Shown here piece by piece: positions 39,307-48,710 of a stretch of 64,000 bases of DNA. The notes under the pieces were generated by a model that saw only the letters and a program-made list of their open reading frames with translations, was not told the origin of the DNA and made no database searches. The position numbers and the translations under genes were made by a program. Source of the DNA: Prochlorococcus sp. AG-402-O16 (GTDB taxonomy: Bacteria; Cyanobacteriota; Cyanobacteriia; PCC-6307; Cyanobiaceae); contig QCIY01000007.1 in NCBI GenBank assembly GCA_003216415.1, positions 23,817 to 87,816 of the forward strand, in the 5' to 3' direction. Every line of letters starts with the position of its first letter. The stretch's first letter is position 1.

Positions 39307-40302
39307 TTATCTAAACATTGAGCTAACCGAACTCTCTTCATGAATTCTCCAAATAGCTTCTCCTAACATATTTGCTACTGATAGAACTTTTAACTGAGGA
39401 AAATTATCTTTAATTACAACTGGTATACTATTAGTTACTATGACTTGCTCAAATAGATCTTGAGCACTTAATCTTTCATAAGAAGGCGGAGAAAATACTG
39501 GATGTGAAGCGCAAGCGAATATTCTCTCAGCACCTTCTTGTTTTAATAAATTAGCTCCTGAACAAATTGTGCCACCAGTATCTATCATATCGTCTATTAA
39601 AATAGCTGTTTTACCTTTAACTTCTCCAATCACTGTTAAACTTTCGGCAACATTATGAGCTGCCCTTCTTTTGTCAATTATTGCCAAAGGAGCATCTTTC
39701 ATTTGTTTTGCAAATGCTCTTGCTCTGGCAACTCCCCCTACATCAGGAGAGACAACAACAACTTCCTTTAAATTTAAAGTTTCTAAATAATCAATCAAAA
39801 CCGGTGAGCCGTAAATATGATCGCATGGTATATCAAAATAACCTTGTATTTGAGCTGAATGCAAATCCATCGCAAGAACCCTATCAACTCCTGATTTCTC
39901 TAGTAAATTAGCGGTAAGTTTTGCGGTTATAGACTCTCTACCTGAAGTCTTTCTATCTGCCCTTGCATATCCAAAATAAGGTATAACAGCCGTTATTTGT
40001 CTGGCAGATGCCCTCTTGCAGGCATCTACCATAATCATAAGTTCCATTAAACTATCGTTTACTGGAGCGCATGTAGGTTGTATTAGGAACACATCACAAC
40101 CTCTAATGGATTGCTGTATCTGAACATAAAGTTCTCCATCAGCAAATCTCTTAGATATTAAAGGTACGTTTTCAATGCCTAGGTATGATGCAATTTCTTC
40201 AGCTAATTTAGGATTTGTTGTTCCGCTTACCAGCCTTAATCTACTGTTAGTTAGATTAAAGTTCGATTCTTTATTTTGCACAGCCGTGATGAAACTTGTC
40301 AC
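39307..40302 (-). CDS. prs: Ribose-phosphate pyrophosphokinase
   Basis: 331 aa. It makes PRPP from ribose-5-phosphate and ATP for nucleotide, histidine and tryptophan synthesis. The signatures are 'KRFADGELYVQIQQSIRGCDVFL', 'IPYFGYARADRK', 'AMDLHSAQIQGYF' and the PRPP loop 'AILIDDMIDTGGTI'. Length is the bacterial class I norm with a short N-terminal extension. It has its own transcription unit, divergent from malQ. Confidence 0.96.
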   Translation of the reverse strand: MTSFITAVQNKESNFNLTNSRLRLVSGTTNPKLAEEIASYLGIENVPLISKRFADGELYVQIQQSIRGCDVFLIQPTCAPVNDSLMELMIMVDACKRASARQITAVIPYFGYARADRKTSGRESITAKLTANLLEKSGVDRVLAMDLHSAQIQGYFDIPCDHIYGSPVLIDYLETLNLKEVVVVSPDVGGVARARAFAKQMKDAPLAIIDKRRAAHNVAESLTVIGEVKGKTAILIDDMIDTGGTICSGANLLKQEGAERIFACASHPVFSPPSYERLSAQDLFEQVIVTNSIPVVIKDNFPQLKVLSVANMLGEAIWRIHEESSVSSMFR

Positions 40303-40465
40303 GAAATTAGCACTATAAAACTATATCTTTATCGTAGTCGTTAATATGAATTTCGCAAAAGATAATGACTAGATCTTTTCAAAAGTCACATCTCTTAAAC
40401 AAAATAAAAAATAAAATCATTTAAAAATCACAATTTAATTTAATTTGAAATGCACGTAGAATTAT

Positions 40466-40494
40466 TTGTCAATAAAAAAAATTTTGTATATTGT
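40466..40494 (+). promoter_or_regulatory. Candidate malQ promoter
   Basis: TTGTCA (40466-40471) and TATTGT (40489-40494) are separated by 17 bases, or TATATT (40487-40492) by 15. They lie in the 248-base prs-malQ gap, which shows no small gene or other structure. Strength is uncertain given the AT-rich setting. Confidence 0.25.
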
Positions 40495-40550
40495 TTAATT
40501 TAGAGAATTAATTAAAAATTTATTGGCAATTATAAAAATATAAATAAAAC

Positions 40551-42071
40551 ATGGCTATAGAAAAAGAACTTACAAAAAAATCTTTAGGAGTTCTCATGCA
40601 TCCTTCATGTATTCCAGGAGGAAGAGTATGTGGAACTTTTGGTAGAGGGGCTAAAGAGTGGATAAAAACTCTTAATAAGCATGGGATTGAATACTGGCAA
40701 TTTTTACCTCTTACACCTACTGACTCTACAGGTTCTCCTTATAGTTCACCATCTAGTTTTGCACTGAATCCATGGTTCCTTGACATAGATGATTTAATCG
40801 AGAAAGATTTTATTTTCATATCTAGTAAAGAAGAATTAGGAAACATTAATCAGAACAATAATCATTTTGATTTTGATTTAGCAGATAATTTAACAAAAAA
40901 ATTAGGCCAACTGCTTTTGCAAGGATGGAGTTCTCAATCTGAAGAAAGAAAACTTGATTTTCACAAATGGGTTAGCAAGAATTCTTGGGTTGAAGATTAT
41001 GCAACATTTATTGTTATTAGAGAGGAATTTAATATGATGCCTTGGTGGCAATGGCCGAAAGAATTTAAAATAAAAAACAACAAATTTTTAAAATCATGGA
41101 TTGAGGAAAAAAATGAAGAAATCCTTATTAAAAAATTTATACAGTGGCATTTAGATGAACAATGGAGATCGATTAAAAACTTCGCAAAATCAAATAATAT
41201 TAAACTTATAGGCGATTTACCCTTTTATGTTTCTAGGGATAGCGCAGACGTTTGGAGTAATAGATCATTATTTTCAATTTATAAAAATGGAGATTTAATC
41301 TTTCAAAGTGGAGTACCACCTGATTATTTTTCATCAACAGGACAATTATGGGGGACACCAACCTACTTTTGGTCAAAACACAAGAGGACTAATTTCGATT
41401 GGTGGATAAAGAGATTTAAAAGGCAATTTGAACTTATGGACCTTTTAAGATTGGATCATTTCAGAGGTTTATCAGGTTACTGGAGAGTTAATGGCAAATC
41501 TAAAACAGCAATTTGTGGCAAATGGATAAATTCTCCAGGTAGAGCACTATTAAATAAATTAAAAAAAGACTTAGGGGATAACTATCTACCAATTATCGCA
41601 GAGGATCTTGGAGTAATAACGCCAGATGTAGAAAAATTGAGGAACAATTTTGAACTGCCTGGCATGAAGATATTACAATTCGCTTTTGATGGCAATGAAG
41701 ATAACCCATATCTGCCACAAAATATTGAAGGTAAAAATTGGGTTGTTTATACGGGCACTCATGACAACCCTACTTCAACATCATGGTGGGAATATTTAGA
41801 CAATGAGTCCAAAACAAGAATAAAAGATGAGTATGAATTTTCAGAAAATCCTTCTTTGAGTTTAATTGAAATTGGCATGAAGACAAATGCTAATCTCTTT
41901 ATTGCTCCAATACAAGATATATTATCTCTTGATGACTCCAGTAGACTAAACATCCCTGGCACTACAAAAAACAACTGGAAATGGAAGTTAAATAGAACCT
42001 TAGATGAAATAGAAGACGAAATAAGAATTTTTAGTGAGCTAGGAAATAATTTTGGGAGAACTATAAATTAG
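40551..42071 (+). CDS. malQ: 4-alpha-glucanotransferase (amylomaltase)
   Basis: 506 aa GH77 enzyme. It transfers alpha-1,4-glucan segments during glycogen breakdown. The motifs are 'LPLTPTDSTGSPYSSPSSFA', 'LIGDLPFYVSRDSADVW', the nucleophile Asp in 'LRLDHFRG', the acid/base Glu in 'IIAEDLG' and 'TGTHDNPTS'. The length matches bacterial MalQ without extra domains. It is a single-gene unit, convergent with the HTH gene. It fits the GH57 branching enzyme at 22904. Confidence 0.96.
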   Translation: MAIEKELTKKSLGVLMHPSCIPGGRVCGTFGRGAKEWIKTLNKHGIEYWQFLPLTPTDSTGSPYSSPSSFALNPWFLDIDDLIEKDFIFISSKEELGNINQNNNHFDFDLADNLTKKLGQLLLQGWSSQSEERKLDFHKWVSKNSWVEDYATFIVIREEFNMMPWWQWPKEFKIKNNKFLKSWIEEKNEEILIKKFIQWHLDEQWRSIKNFAKSNNIKLIGDLPFYVSRDSADVWSNRSLFSIYKNGDLIFQSGVPPDYFSSTGQLWGTPTYFWSKHKRTNFDWWIKRFKRQFELMDLLRLDHFRGLSGYWRVNGKSKTAICGKWINSPGRALLNKLKKDLGDNYLPIIAEDLGVITPDVEKLRNNFELPGMKILQFAFDGNEDNPYLPQNIEGKNWVVYTGTHDNPTSTSWWEYLDNESKTRIKDEYEFSENPSLSLIEIGMKTNANLFIAPIQDILSLDDSSRLNIPGTTKNNWKWKLNRTLDEIEDEIRIFSELGNNFGRTIN

Positions 42072-42085
42072 AAATTTATTGAAAA

Positions 42086-42580
42086 TTACTTTTCAAAGAT
42101 TTTATTTTCAATATTTTGAATTTCAATGAAATTAACATTTAAAATAAAGTATCTCTTTAGTAAAAATATTGTTAGAACTAATATAAAAAAATACAAAAGA
42201 CTTCCCTGCCAAGTATTTATAAGGTCGAATTTACTGACAATGAAATCTTTTTTTTCCTTTTTAAAAATTTCTCTTTCTCTAATTGCTAATTTTACTAATG
42301 TATTTTTTTTAAATGCAAGGCATTCTTCTAACTTAATTAATATAGATCTTATAAAGGGATACTTTGGCCTACTAATTTTATTGTTATTTTCAATAGAGTT
42401 TATTGTTTGCTCAGGAATTTTTGAAATATTGGACAATTCTTTTACTGTTAAGTTTAGCTGGATTCTTGCTTCTTTTACTAATTTCGCAATTTCTTCATAC
42501 TGATCAACTAATCCATAATTCAAACCTTTATTCTTTTCAGTTTTTTTATTAAATAAAAAAAGATTTTTCAAAATATTCAT
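42086..42580 (-). CDS. Short RodZ-like HTH membrane protein
   Basis: 164 aa. Residues ~28-95 form a helix-turn-helix of the RodZ/HTH_25 type ('VKEARIQLNLTVKELSNISKIPEQTINSIENN'). A single membrane segment lies at ~130-148 and only ~15 residues follow. RodZ links the MreB cytoskeleton to wall synthesis and normally has a larger periplasmic domain. This form is nearly only HTH plus anchor. An ORF on the opposite strand (42126-42503) is judged a shadow. Confidence 0.72.
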   Translation of the reverse strand: MNILKNLFLFNKKTEKNKGLNYGLVDQYEEIAKLVKEARIQLNLTVKELSNISKIPEQTINSIENNNKISRPKYPFIRSILIKLEECLAFKKNTLVKLAIREREIFKKEKKDFIVSKFDLINTWQGSLLYFFILVLTIFLLKRYFILNVNFIEIQNIENKIFEK

Positions 42581-42697
42581 TCCATATTCCCGAATTTATT
42601 AATTCTTTGAATACTCAATTTCTTAAAAAGTAATTTAATTAAATTAATTTTAATCAATTAAAAATCATAAGTAAATTGATTAGATATGAATATAAAA

Positions 42698-44356
42698 CTA
42701 AACTGGCGAAATAATATTTTGAACTGCACTTTTTGCAATATTTAAAGGGCTAAATGTATCTCTAATTAAAGCTAAGAGTTTTTTGGCATCAGTAAGTTCT
42801 AATTTGTCATCTTTGATAAGGCTTAAAAGAAGATTTTTCCGAACCTCGGATCCTTTTTTACTAACAAATAACTTCAATCCGGCATTAGCAACTGGTATTA
42901 GGTCTGAATTAATATTCTCAGAATCTTTAAATAAAATATTTAGTAAACTTTCAACTTTTTTTATTTGGATTCGACCTTTATTATCAAAAACAACTTCTAA
43001 AAGAATTTCTAAAATCTCTTCTGAATTATCAGTAAGTAGTTTTTTAGCTATATAAGGATACGCGATTTTTAATATTTTAAATTCAGGATCTAGTCTCAAT
43101 GCTAAACCTTCTTGACTGACAACAGCTCTTATTATTAAGGCAAACCTACTGGGGACTCTAAATGGATAAGAGTACATTAGTTTTGAGAATTTATCAGTTA
43201 CATTTTTAAGATTAAAATTGCCAACCTCAGCGCTTAGAGATCCTCCTAGTACTTCTTTTAATGGTTCAACAAGTTTTTGAAGATCTTGTTCTTTGGTTAA
43301 AAAACCTAATTTCTGAAAATCTTTTGCAAGAAGATAATATTCTTCATTAATTATATGAACAATGGCCTTAATGAGAGTAAGTCTATCTGAATTTGTAATT
43401 GTATCCATCATTCCGAAATCTACATAAGCTAAGTTTCCACATTCTGCATTTCCTCCTTTGAGAGCGAACATATTCCCAGGGTGTGGGTCAGCATGAAAAT
43501 ATCCAAATTCAAATAATTGCTGTAGACCGCTGATTACGCAAGTTTTTATAAAAGAGTTAGGTATTAAGTTGTTTTCCTCCAATAAAGCCCGATCTCTTAA
43601 CTTAACTCCATCAATCCAAGAAGTTGTAATAATCCTCTTAGATGAAAACTGTTTTTCCAATTTAGGGATAAAAATATTTGGGTTATCTTTGAACAAATCT
43701 GCAAATTTTAAAGCATTTTCCCCTTCTTTTTCGTAGTCAATTTCATCAAACAGTGCCTTTCCAAATTCATCTATTATTTCACCAATTCCAACACCAATAT
43801 TTAATGGTAAAAATGGCGAAAAGAACGTTGCTAAAAACCTTAAGATTACAACATCTCTTCTTATAAGAAAATACAAATTTGGCCTCTGCACTTTTACAGC
43901 TAAATAAGTATTATTTTTTGTTTTTGTTTTATAAACCTGACCTAAACTCGCTGAAGCAATAGGACTATCAGGGAACTCGTCAAATAATTGATTAGGGGGC
44001 GCCCCAAGTTCCTCTTCAATAATCTTTAAAGCAATTTTGTGATCAAATGCTGGGAGATTATCCTGTAAGTTGGTGAGTGCTGTCAGCCAATCTTGTCTAA
44101 CAAGATCTGGTCTAGTTGAAAGTGCTTGTCCCAACTTTATAAAACAAGGTCCTAAATCTGTTATTACATCGAAAAGATATTTTGAGAGATTTTTTTGTAC
44201 ATTTTTATTTTTGCTGTTACCTTGAAAAAGTATTCTTAAAAAAAGAAAAATAAAAGTTAAAAGGATATATAAAACTCTTGGGATGAAAATCCATGGTCTC
44301 AAAATCAACCAAATTAAGTCACCTTTTGCTGAATATTGCGAATAAGATCTTGTCAT
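42698..44356 (-). CDS. AarF/ABC1/UbiB-family protein kinase-like protein
   Basis: 552 aa. The motifs are 'KLGQALSTRPDLV', the Ala-rich 'SPIASASLGQVYKTKT', the catalytic Lys in 'LAVKVQRP', the HADPHPGNMF loop and 'YVDFGMMD' metal site, all typical of ABC1/UbiB atypical kinases. In cyanobacteria and plastids these act on quinone or tocopherol metabolism at membranes or plastoglobules. The protein partner or lipid target is unknown. The N-terminus has a hydrophobic stretch (~22-40), consistent with membrane association. Confidence 0.92.
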   Translation of the reverse strand: MTRSYSQYSAKGDLIWLILRPWIFIPRVLYILLTFIFLFLRILFQGNSKNKNVQKNLSKYLFDVITDLGPCFIKLGQALSTRPDLVRQDWLTALTNLQDNLPAFDHKIALKIIEEELGAPPNQLFDEFPDSPIASASLGQVYKTKTKNNTYLAVKVQRPNLYFLIRRDVVILRFLATFFSPFLPLNIGVGIGEIIDEFGKALFDEIDYEKEGENALKFADLFKDNPNIFIPKLEKQFSSKRIITTSWIDGVKLRDRALLEENNLIPNSFIKTCVISGLQQLFEFGYFHADPHPGNMFALKGGNAECGNLAYVDFGMMDTITNSDRLTLIKAIVHIINEEYYLLAKDFQKLGFLTKEQDLQKLVEPLKEVLGGSLSAEVGNFNLKNVTDKFSKLMYSYPFRVPSRFALIIRAVVSQEGLALRLDPEFKILKIAYPYIAKKLLTDNSEEILEILLEVVFDNKGRIQIKKVESLLNILFKDSENINSDLIPVANAGLKLFVSKKGSEVRKNLLLSLIKDDKLELTDAKKLLALIRDTFSPLNIAKSAVQNIISPV

Positions 44357-44420
44357 TAAAGTTAAAAAATATCAAAGAAGGTTTCTTATTAGTCCATTCT
44401 ATATATGTCAGTAATACTTT

Positions 44421-45812
44421 ATGAGCATTTCATCTTTTCTAACTAAAAAGTTTTTAAAGTCACTTTTCTTTCCCGCTCATAACAGAGGGGCAGCTTTACC
44501 TAAGAGATTAGTGAAATTATTGAAAAAACAACCTGGGTATTGGGACTTACCGGAACTCCCAGAGATAGGCTCACCTCTATCCCAAAGCGGATTAATTGCC
44601 AAAACTCAAAGAGAGTTCTCCAAAAAATTTGGGGCAAAAGGATGTTTTTTTGGAGTTAATGGAGCCTCAGGATTAATACAATCAGCTGTAATTGCAATAG
44701 CAAAACCTGGCGAAACTATTCTGATGCCTAGAAATGTTCATATAAGTGTTATAAAAATCTGCGCGATGCAGAACATACATCCCCTATTCTTTGACCTAGA
44801 TTTTTCATCAGAAAACGGTCATTACAAACCAATCACAGAAAAATGGTTGAAAAATGTATTTAAAAAAATAAATTTTAATGAGAAAAAAATTGTAGGGGTA
44901 ATTCTTGTAAGTCCCTCTTATCATGGTTACGCCTGCGATTTAAGGCCTTTAATAGATCTTTGTCACAAAAAAAATTTACCTGTTTTAGTTGATGAAGCCC
45001 ATGGTTCTTATTTCCTTTTTTGTGAAAACCTTAACCTACCAAAATCCGCTTTAATATCAAACGCTGATTTAGTCATTCACTCTTTGCATAAGTCGCTAAA
45101 TGGTTTGACTCAAACTGCTGCACTTTGGTACAAAGGGAATTTAGTAAATGAGCACAATTTAATCAAGAGTATTAATTTGTTGCAAACTACTAGTCCAAAT
45201 TCCTTATTACTTTCTTCTTGTGAAGAGTCTATTAAAGACTGGCTTAATAAGAAAAGTTTTTCAAAATATCAAAAAAGAATTTTAGAGGCAAAAAGTATCT
45301 ACAAAAAATTAATCCAAAAGAATATTCCTCTCATAGAAACCCAAGACCCCTTAAAAATAGTATTGAATACCTCTAAGGTTGGAATTGATGGTTTCACTGC
45401 TGATAAATTTTTTTATAAAAATGGTCTTATTGCTGAATTACCAGAAATGATGACTCTAACTTTTTGCTTAGGTTTTGCAAATCAAAAAGATTTTCTTAAT
45501 TTATTTGAAAAGTTGTGGAATAAATTACTATTAAATTCCAAAAAATTAAAAAGTTTAGAAGTACTCCAAACACCCTTTAAATTAGTTGAAGCACCAGAAA
45601 TTGAAATTGGAATTGCTTGGAAAAGTGACACTCAGAGCATTCCTTTTTCGCAATCATATAATAAAATATCTGGAGATATTATTTGCCCTTACCCTCCTGG
45701 GATTCCTCTGCTAGTCCCTGGAGAAAGAATTGATATAGATAGATTTAATTGGATAAATAATCAAAGTTTATACAACAAAGACCTGTTAAATTTTAATATA
45801 AGAGTCATATAA
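44421..45812 (+). CDS. PLP-dependent Orn/Lys/Arg decarboxylase-family protein
   Basis: 463 aa, shorter than the classical ~700-aa decarboxylases and lacking the N-terminal wing domain, like the Gram-positive and cyanobacterial short form. The PLP-binding region is 'LVDEAHGSYFLF' and the Schiff-base Lys is in 'VIHSLHKSLNGLTQ'. The C-terminal 'CPYPPGIPLLVPGE' motif is typical. The substrate is probably arginine or lysine. It is 14 bases upstream of cdsA and divergent from the AarF gene. Confidence 0.9.
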   Translation: MSISSFLTKKFLKSLFFPAHNRGAALPKRLVKLLKKQPGYWDLPELPEIGSPLSQSGLIAKTQREFSKKFGAKGCFFGVNGASGLIQSAVIAIAKPGETILMPRNVHISVIKICAMQNIHPLFFDLDFSSENGHYKPITEKWLKNVFKKINFNEKKIVGVILVSPSYHGYACDLRPLIDLCHKKNLPVLVDEAHGSYFLFCENLNLPKSALISNADLVIHSLHKSLNGLTQTAALWYKGNLVNEHNLIKSINLLQTTSPNSLLLSSCEESIKDWLNKKSFSKYQKRILEAKSIYKKLIQKNIPLIETQDPLKIVLNTSKVGIDGFTADKFFYKNGLIAELPEMMTLTFCLGFANQKDFLNLFEKLWNKLLLNSKKLKSLEVLQTPFKLVEAPEIEIGIAWKSDTQSIPFSQSYNKISGDIICPYPPGIPLLVPGERIDIDRFNWINNQSLYNKDLLNFNIRVI

Positions 45813-45826
45813 ACATAGACATTGAT

Positions 45827-46684
45827 ATGAGATTGAGAAGCGGATTACTTATAGGAGTATTTGGTTTAATTGTTGTTTTATTGGGAGGATGGTTTTTTAC
45901 ATTAGCAACAGCGTTGCTTACTTATTTAGCATTATTAGAATTCTTTAGGATGGCAGAATTTAAAGGAATAAAACCAGCTACAAAAACCACATTATTTTCA
46001 TCTTTCGTTATTATATTTTCTACTTATCTTGAGACCATAGGTTTGCTTGAAGGAGAAATATCAAATTCAATTTTGCCTATCTGTTCAGTTGTAATATCCA
46101 CTTGGTTACTTCTACAACCAAAACCTGGAACAATTTCCGATATTGCAGCTTCTATTTTTGGTTTATTCTATTTAGGTTTTTTACCTAGTTACTGGATTAA
46201 GTTAAGGGGATTAGAATCAGTGATAATAAGTTCAAATCAAGGGTTTATTTCGTTTGAGAACCTATCAAATACTACAGGTCTTCATTTAACTTTAACTTCT
46301 TGTTTTTTAATTGTAGCTAGTGATATTGGTTCTTATTTTATTGGAAAATCATTTGGTAAAAAATCTCTTTCTCCAATATCACCTAGCAAAACGATAGAAG
46401 GTTTAATTGGAGGAATATCCTGTTCAATTTTATTAGCAATATTTTTCGCATTTTTACTAAATTGGGAAAATCCATTATTAGTTGGAATTTTATATGGAAT
46501 ATTAATTTCTCTTATGGCATTAGTTGGAGATTTAATTGAATCAATGATGAAGAGAGATGCAAAAATAAAAGATTCGGGAACTTTTTTACCAGGACATGGA
46601 GGCATCCTTGACAGAATTGACAGCTACATTTTTACTCCATCTGTTTTGTATTTTATTTTTATAATTATCAAGTATCTAAATTGA
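45827..46684 (+). CDS. cdsA: Phosphatidate cytidylyltransferase
   Basis: 285 aa integral membrane enzyme. It makes CDP-diacylglycerol, the precursor of phosphatidylglycerol, from CTP and phosphatidate. About seven or eight membrane segments are seen. The C-terminal family signature is 'MMKRDAKIKDSGTFLPGHGGILDRIDS'; 'SDIGSYFIGKSFGKKSLSPISPSKT' precedes it. It follows the decarboxylase by 14 bases, probably on one transcript, and ends 12 bases before the convergent hydrolase. Confidence 0.96.
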   Translation: MRLRSGLLIGVFGLIVVLLGGWFFTLATALLTYLALLEFFRMAEFKGIKPATKTTLFSSFVIIFSTYLETIGLLEGEISNSILPICSVVISTWLLLQPKPGTISDIAASIFGLFYLGFLPSYWIKLRGLESVIISSNQGFISFENLSNTTGLHLTLTSCFLIVASDIGSYFIGKSFGKKSLSPISPSKTIEGLIGGISCSILLAIFFAFLLNWENPLLVGILYGILISLMALVGDLIESMMKRDAKIKDSGTFLPGHGGILDRIDSYIFTPSVLYFIFIIIKYLN

Positions 46685-46696
46685 TTATGAAATTTT

Positions 46697-47596
46697 TTAT
46701 TCCAAAAAATAATCTTGAATAATTTTACTAGATAACGATGGTAAATCTACATGAGGTAGATGACCACAATTTTGCAACCCTACAAATTTTAATTTATCAA
46801 TTTTTCTTATATTTTTAATCTCTTTTTTTCCAAGAATTCGATCATTTTCTCCACATACTGCTTTAATTGGGATATTTTGGATATATTTATGTGTTCCAGC
46901 AAACCCTCCACTTTTTGCAAATGATGCAAGTGAATTCCTCCATCCTTTACAACCTAAATGAATAGAAGCAATTTGCTCTTCCATTTCACCAACACATTCA
47001 TCTGGGAAAGCAAATGCTTGCCTACAAAGACTTTTTCTGACCTGCGGCAATCCAAGAAATGAGGCTCCAATTTGGTTAAGAGGGAAAGGTATACTCTTAG
47101 GCTCTCCAAACAGTCCGGCGGGAGATAAAAGAATAATTTTATCAACAGAGTCAGGGATTTCAAAAGCAAGTTTTAAAGCTGTTGAGCCTCCCATAGAGGC
47201 ACCAATAATTTTGAGATTCTTTGATATTTGTAAAATCTTAAGAAGATCAATTAAATATGAAATTATTTTCGAGGGATTGTATTCATTTGTTGCGCACCTA
47301 GGACTAAAACCAAACCCTAACAGATCAGGAATTATAACTTGGAAATTTCTTTTTAATGATTGATATATTCTCCTAAACTCTAAAAAACTACTGTCAAAGC
47401 CATGGAGGAGAAGTAAAGGTTGACCTTCTCCTCCCATAACCACAGGGAATTTCAAAGAGTTCCAGTTCTCATTGAGTTTGATCCACTTAACATCATTTGC
47501 TAAATAAAGACCTAATGGATCCAATAGAGATGTTTTGGCACTCTCAAAAAAATCAACATTTAAATCGCTAAGTTGTTCGAAATGAGTTTTAGTCAA
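46697..47596 (-). CDS. Alpha/beta-fold hydrolase
   Basis: 299 aa. The oxyanion segment is 'LLLHGFDSSFLEFR', the nucleophile Ser is in 'IIGASMGGSTAL', the acid in 'CGENDRILG' and the catalytic His in 'CGHLPHVDLP'. No signal peptide is seen. Substrates of such family members cannot be predicted. The gene lies 8 bases downstream of the GldA-like gene on the same strand and could be co-transcribed with it. Confidence 0.88.
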   Translation of the reverse strand: MTKTHFEQLSDLNVDFFESAKTSLLDPLGLYLANDVKWIKLNENWNSLKFPVVMGGEGQPLLLLHGFDSSFLEFRRIYQSLKRNFQVIIPDLLGFGFSPRCATNEYNPSKIISYLIDLLKILQISKNLKIIGASMGGSTALKLAFEIPDSVDKIILLSPAGLFGEPKSIPFPLNQIGASFLGLPQVRKSLCRQAFAFPDECVGEMEEQIASIHLGCKGWRNSLASFAKSGGFAGTHKYIQNIPIKAVCGENDRILGKKEIKNIRKIDKLKFVGLQNCGHLPHVDLPSLSSKIIQDYFLE

Positions 47597-47604
47597 AAAG
47601 ATAA

Positions 47605-48696
47605 TTATATTTTGATTTTTTGTTGTTCAAATTTTTCAATTACTTCAACTATATCCTGTTTACGAATTTCAAAAGGCAAGAAGTGAATTTCAGAATTATC
47701 TCGACAAGTAAAATCTGCAATTTTTTTTAAATTGTTATTTTCAAAAACATTTATTCCAAGTTGTGCAATAGTAGTTGGCAAATTCAAGGCTTTCATCAGT
47801 ACAAACAATTGTTTTATGGATTGATCAGCTAATTTATTATTATTTTTCATCTCTTCTAGTCTCAATTGCAATAATAATCCAACCCCAACAATCTCACCAT
47901 GTAAGAATTTATTTGGGGTAATTATCTGAGTAATTGAATTATGAATAGCATGTGCTGCTGCAGTCCTACACTTTTCTCCCCCAATACCACCTACTAATCC
48001 TGCTGTAAGTCCACACGCTTCTACAGTATTTTTCCAAGAAGGATAATTCTCAAATTCACCCTTAAATGCTTTTTCACCATCTATTAGTAGTTGATCTCTT
48101 AAAACTCTTGATATCTGAATAGCTTGTTGAACAAGACCATCATCAATTGTTGAACTTGTTATTGAGGATTCATACCATTTTGCCAAAGCATCCGCTATCC
48201 CACTTGCGAGTGTTCTTGAAGGAGCTGTTTTAATAAATTTATGATCATATATTAGGATTTTGGGACAAGCTCCTAATGCAACATCCTTTATGAATTGGCC
48301 ATTTTTTGTATAAATATTCGATAAGGCTGTCCAACCTGCGCATGTAGAGGCGCTAAGAGGCACTGTAATACATGGGATATTGAGACACTCTGCTATGTAT
48401 TTCCCGGAATCTAGAACTTTGCCACCTCCAGCGGCGATAACAGCATCATTATTATTCTTTAAGATTATGTTCTTTATTCTTGAAATGTCTTCAAAACAAC
48501 AGTCAAATTTTAAATTAGCAGAATTAACATAAAGGTCTTGATTTTTTAAATCAATAAAAATTTTTTTTCTCAGATTATTCGTACAAATGCTTCTACCTAA
48601 AATTAATGGACTTTTAGTTAATTTAGCAATTTGAGGTAATGACTTTTCCCAAGCATCATTCCCTCGAAATATGATTTCTGGGGAAATTGACTGCAT
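47605..48696 (-). CDS. Glycerol dehydrogenase-like (Fe-ADH family) protein
   Basis: 363 aa. The nucleotide-binding segment 'AVIAAGGGKVLDSGKYIAE' is that of group III iron-containing alcohol dehydrogenases. Metal ligands appear as Asp in 'ASGIADALAKWYE', His in 'RTAAAHAIHNSIT' and His in 'FLHGEIVGVG'. 'VPLSASTCAGWTALSNIY' matches GldA-type proteins. The physiological substrate is open; glycerol, an aldehyde or a polyol are candidates. It lies 14 bases downstream of clpC. Confidence 0.85.
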   Translation of the reverse strand: MQSISPEIIFRGNDAWEKSLPQIAKLTKSPLILGRSICTNNLRKKIFIDLKNQDLYVNSANLKFDCCFEDISRIKNIILKNNNDAVIAAGGGKVLDSGKYIAECLNIPCITVPLSASTCAGWTALSNIYTKNGQFIKDVALGACPKILIYDHKFIKTAPSRTLASGIADALAKWYESSITSSTIDDGLVQQAIQISRVLRDQLLIDGEKAFKGEFENYPSWKNTVEACGLTAGLVGGIGGEKCRTAAAHAIHNSITQIITPNKFLHGEIVGVGLLLQLRLEEMKNNNKLADQSIKQLFVLMKALNLPTTIAQLGINVFENNNLKKIADFTCRDNSEIHFLPFEIRKQDIVEVIEKFEQQKIKI

Positions 48697-48710
48697 ATTA
48701 CCTTTTTTTA

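Noticed and set aside
42126..42503. 125-codon plus-strand ORF opposite the HTH gene
   Set aside because: It is entirely antisense to a frame with a clear HTH and membrane helix, and it shows only Phe/Leu/Ser-rich composition expected from reading AT-rich coding DNA backwards.
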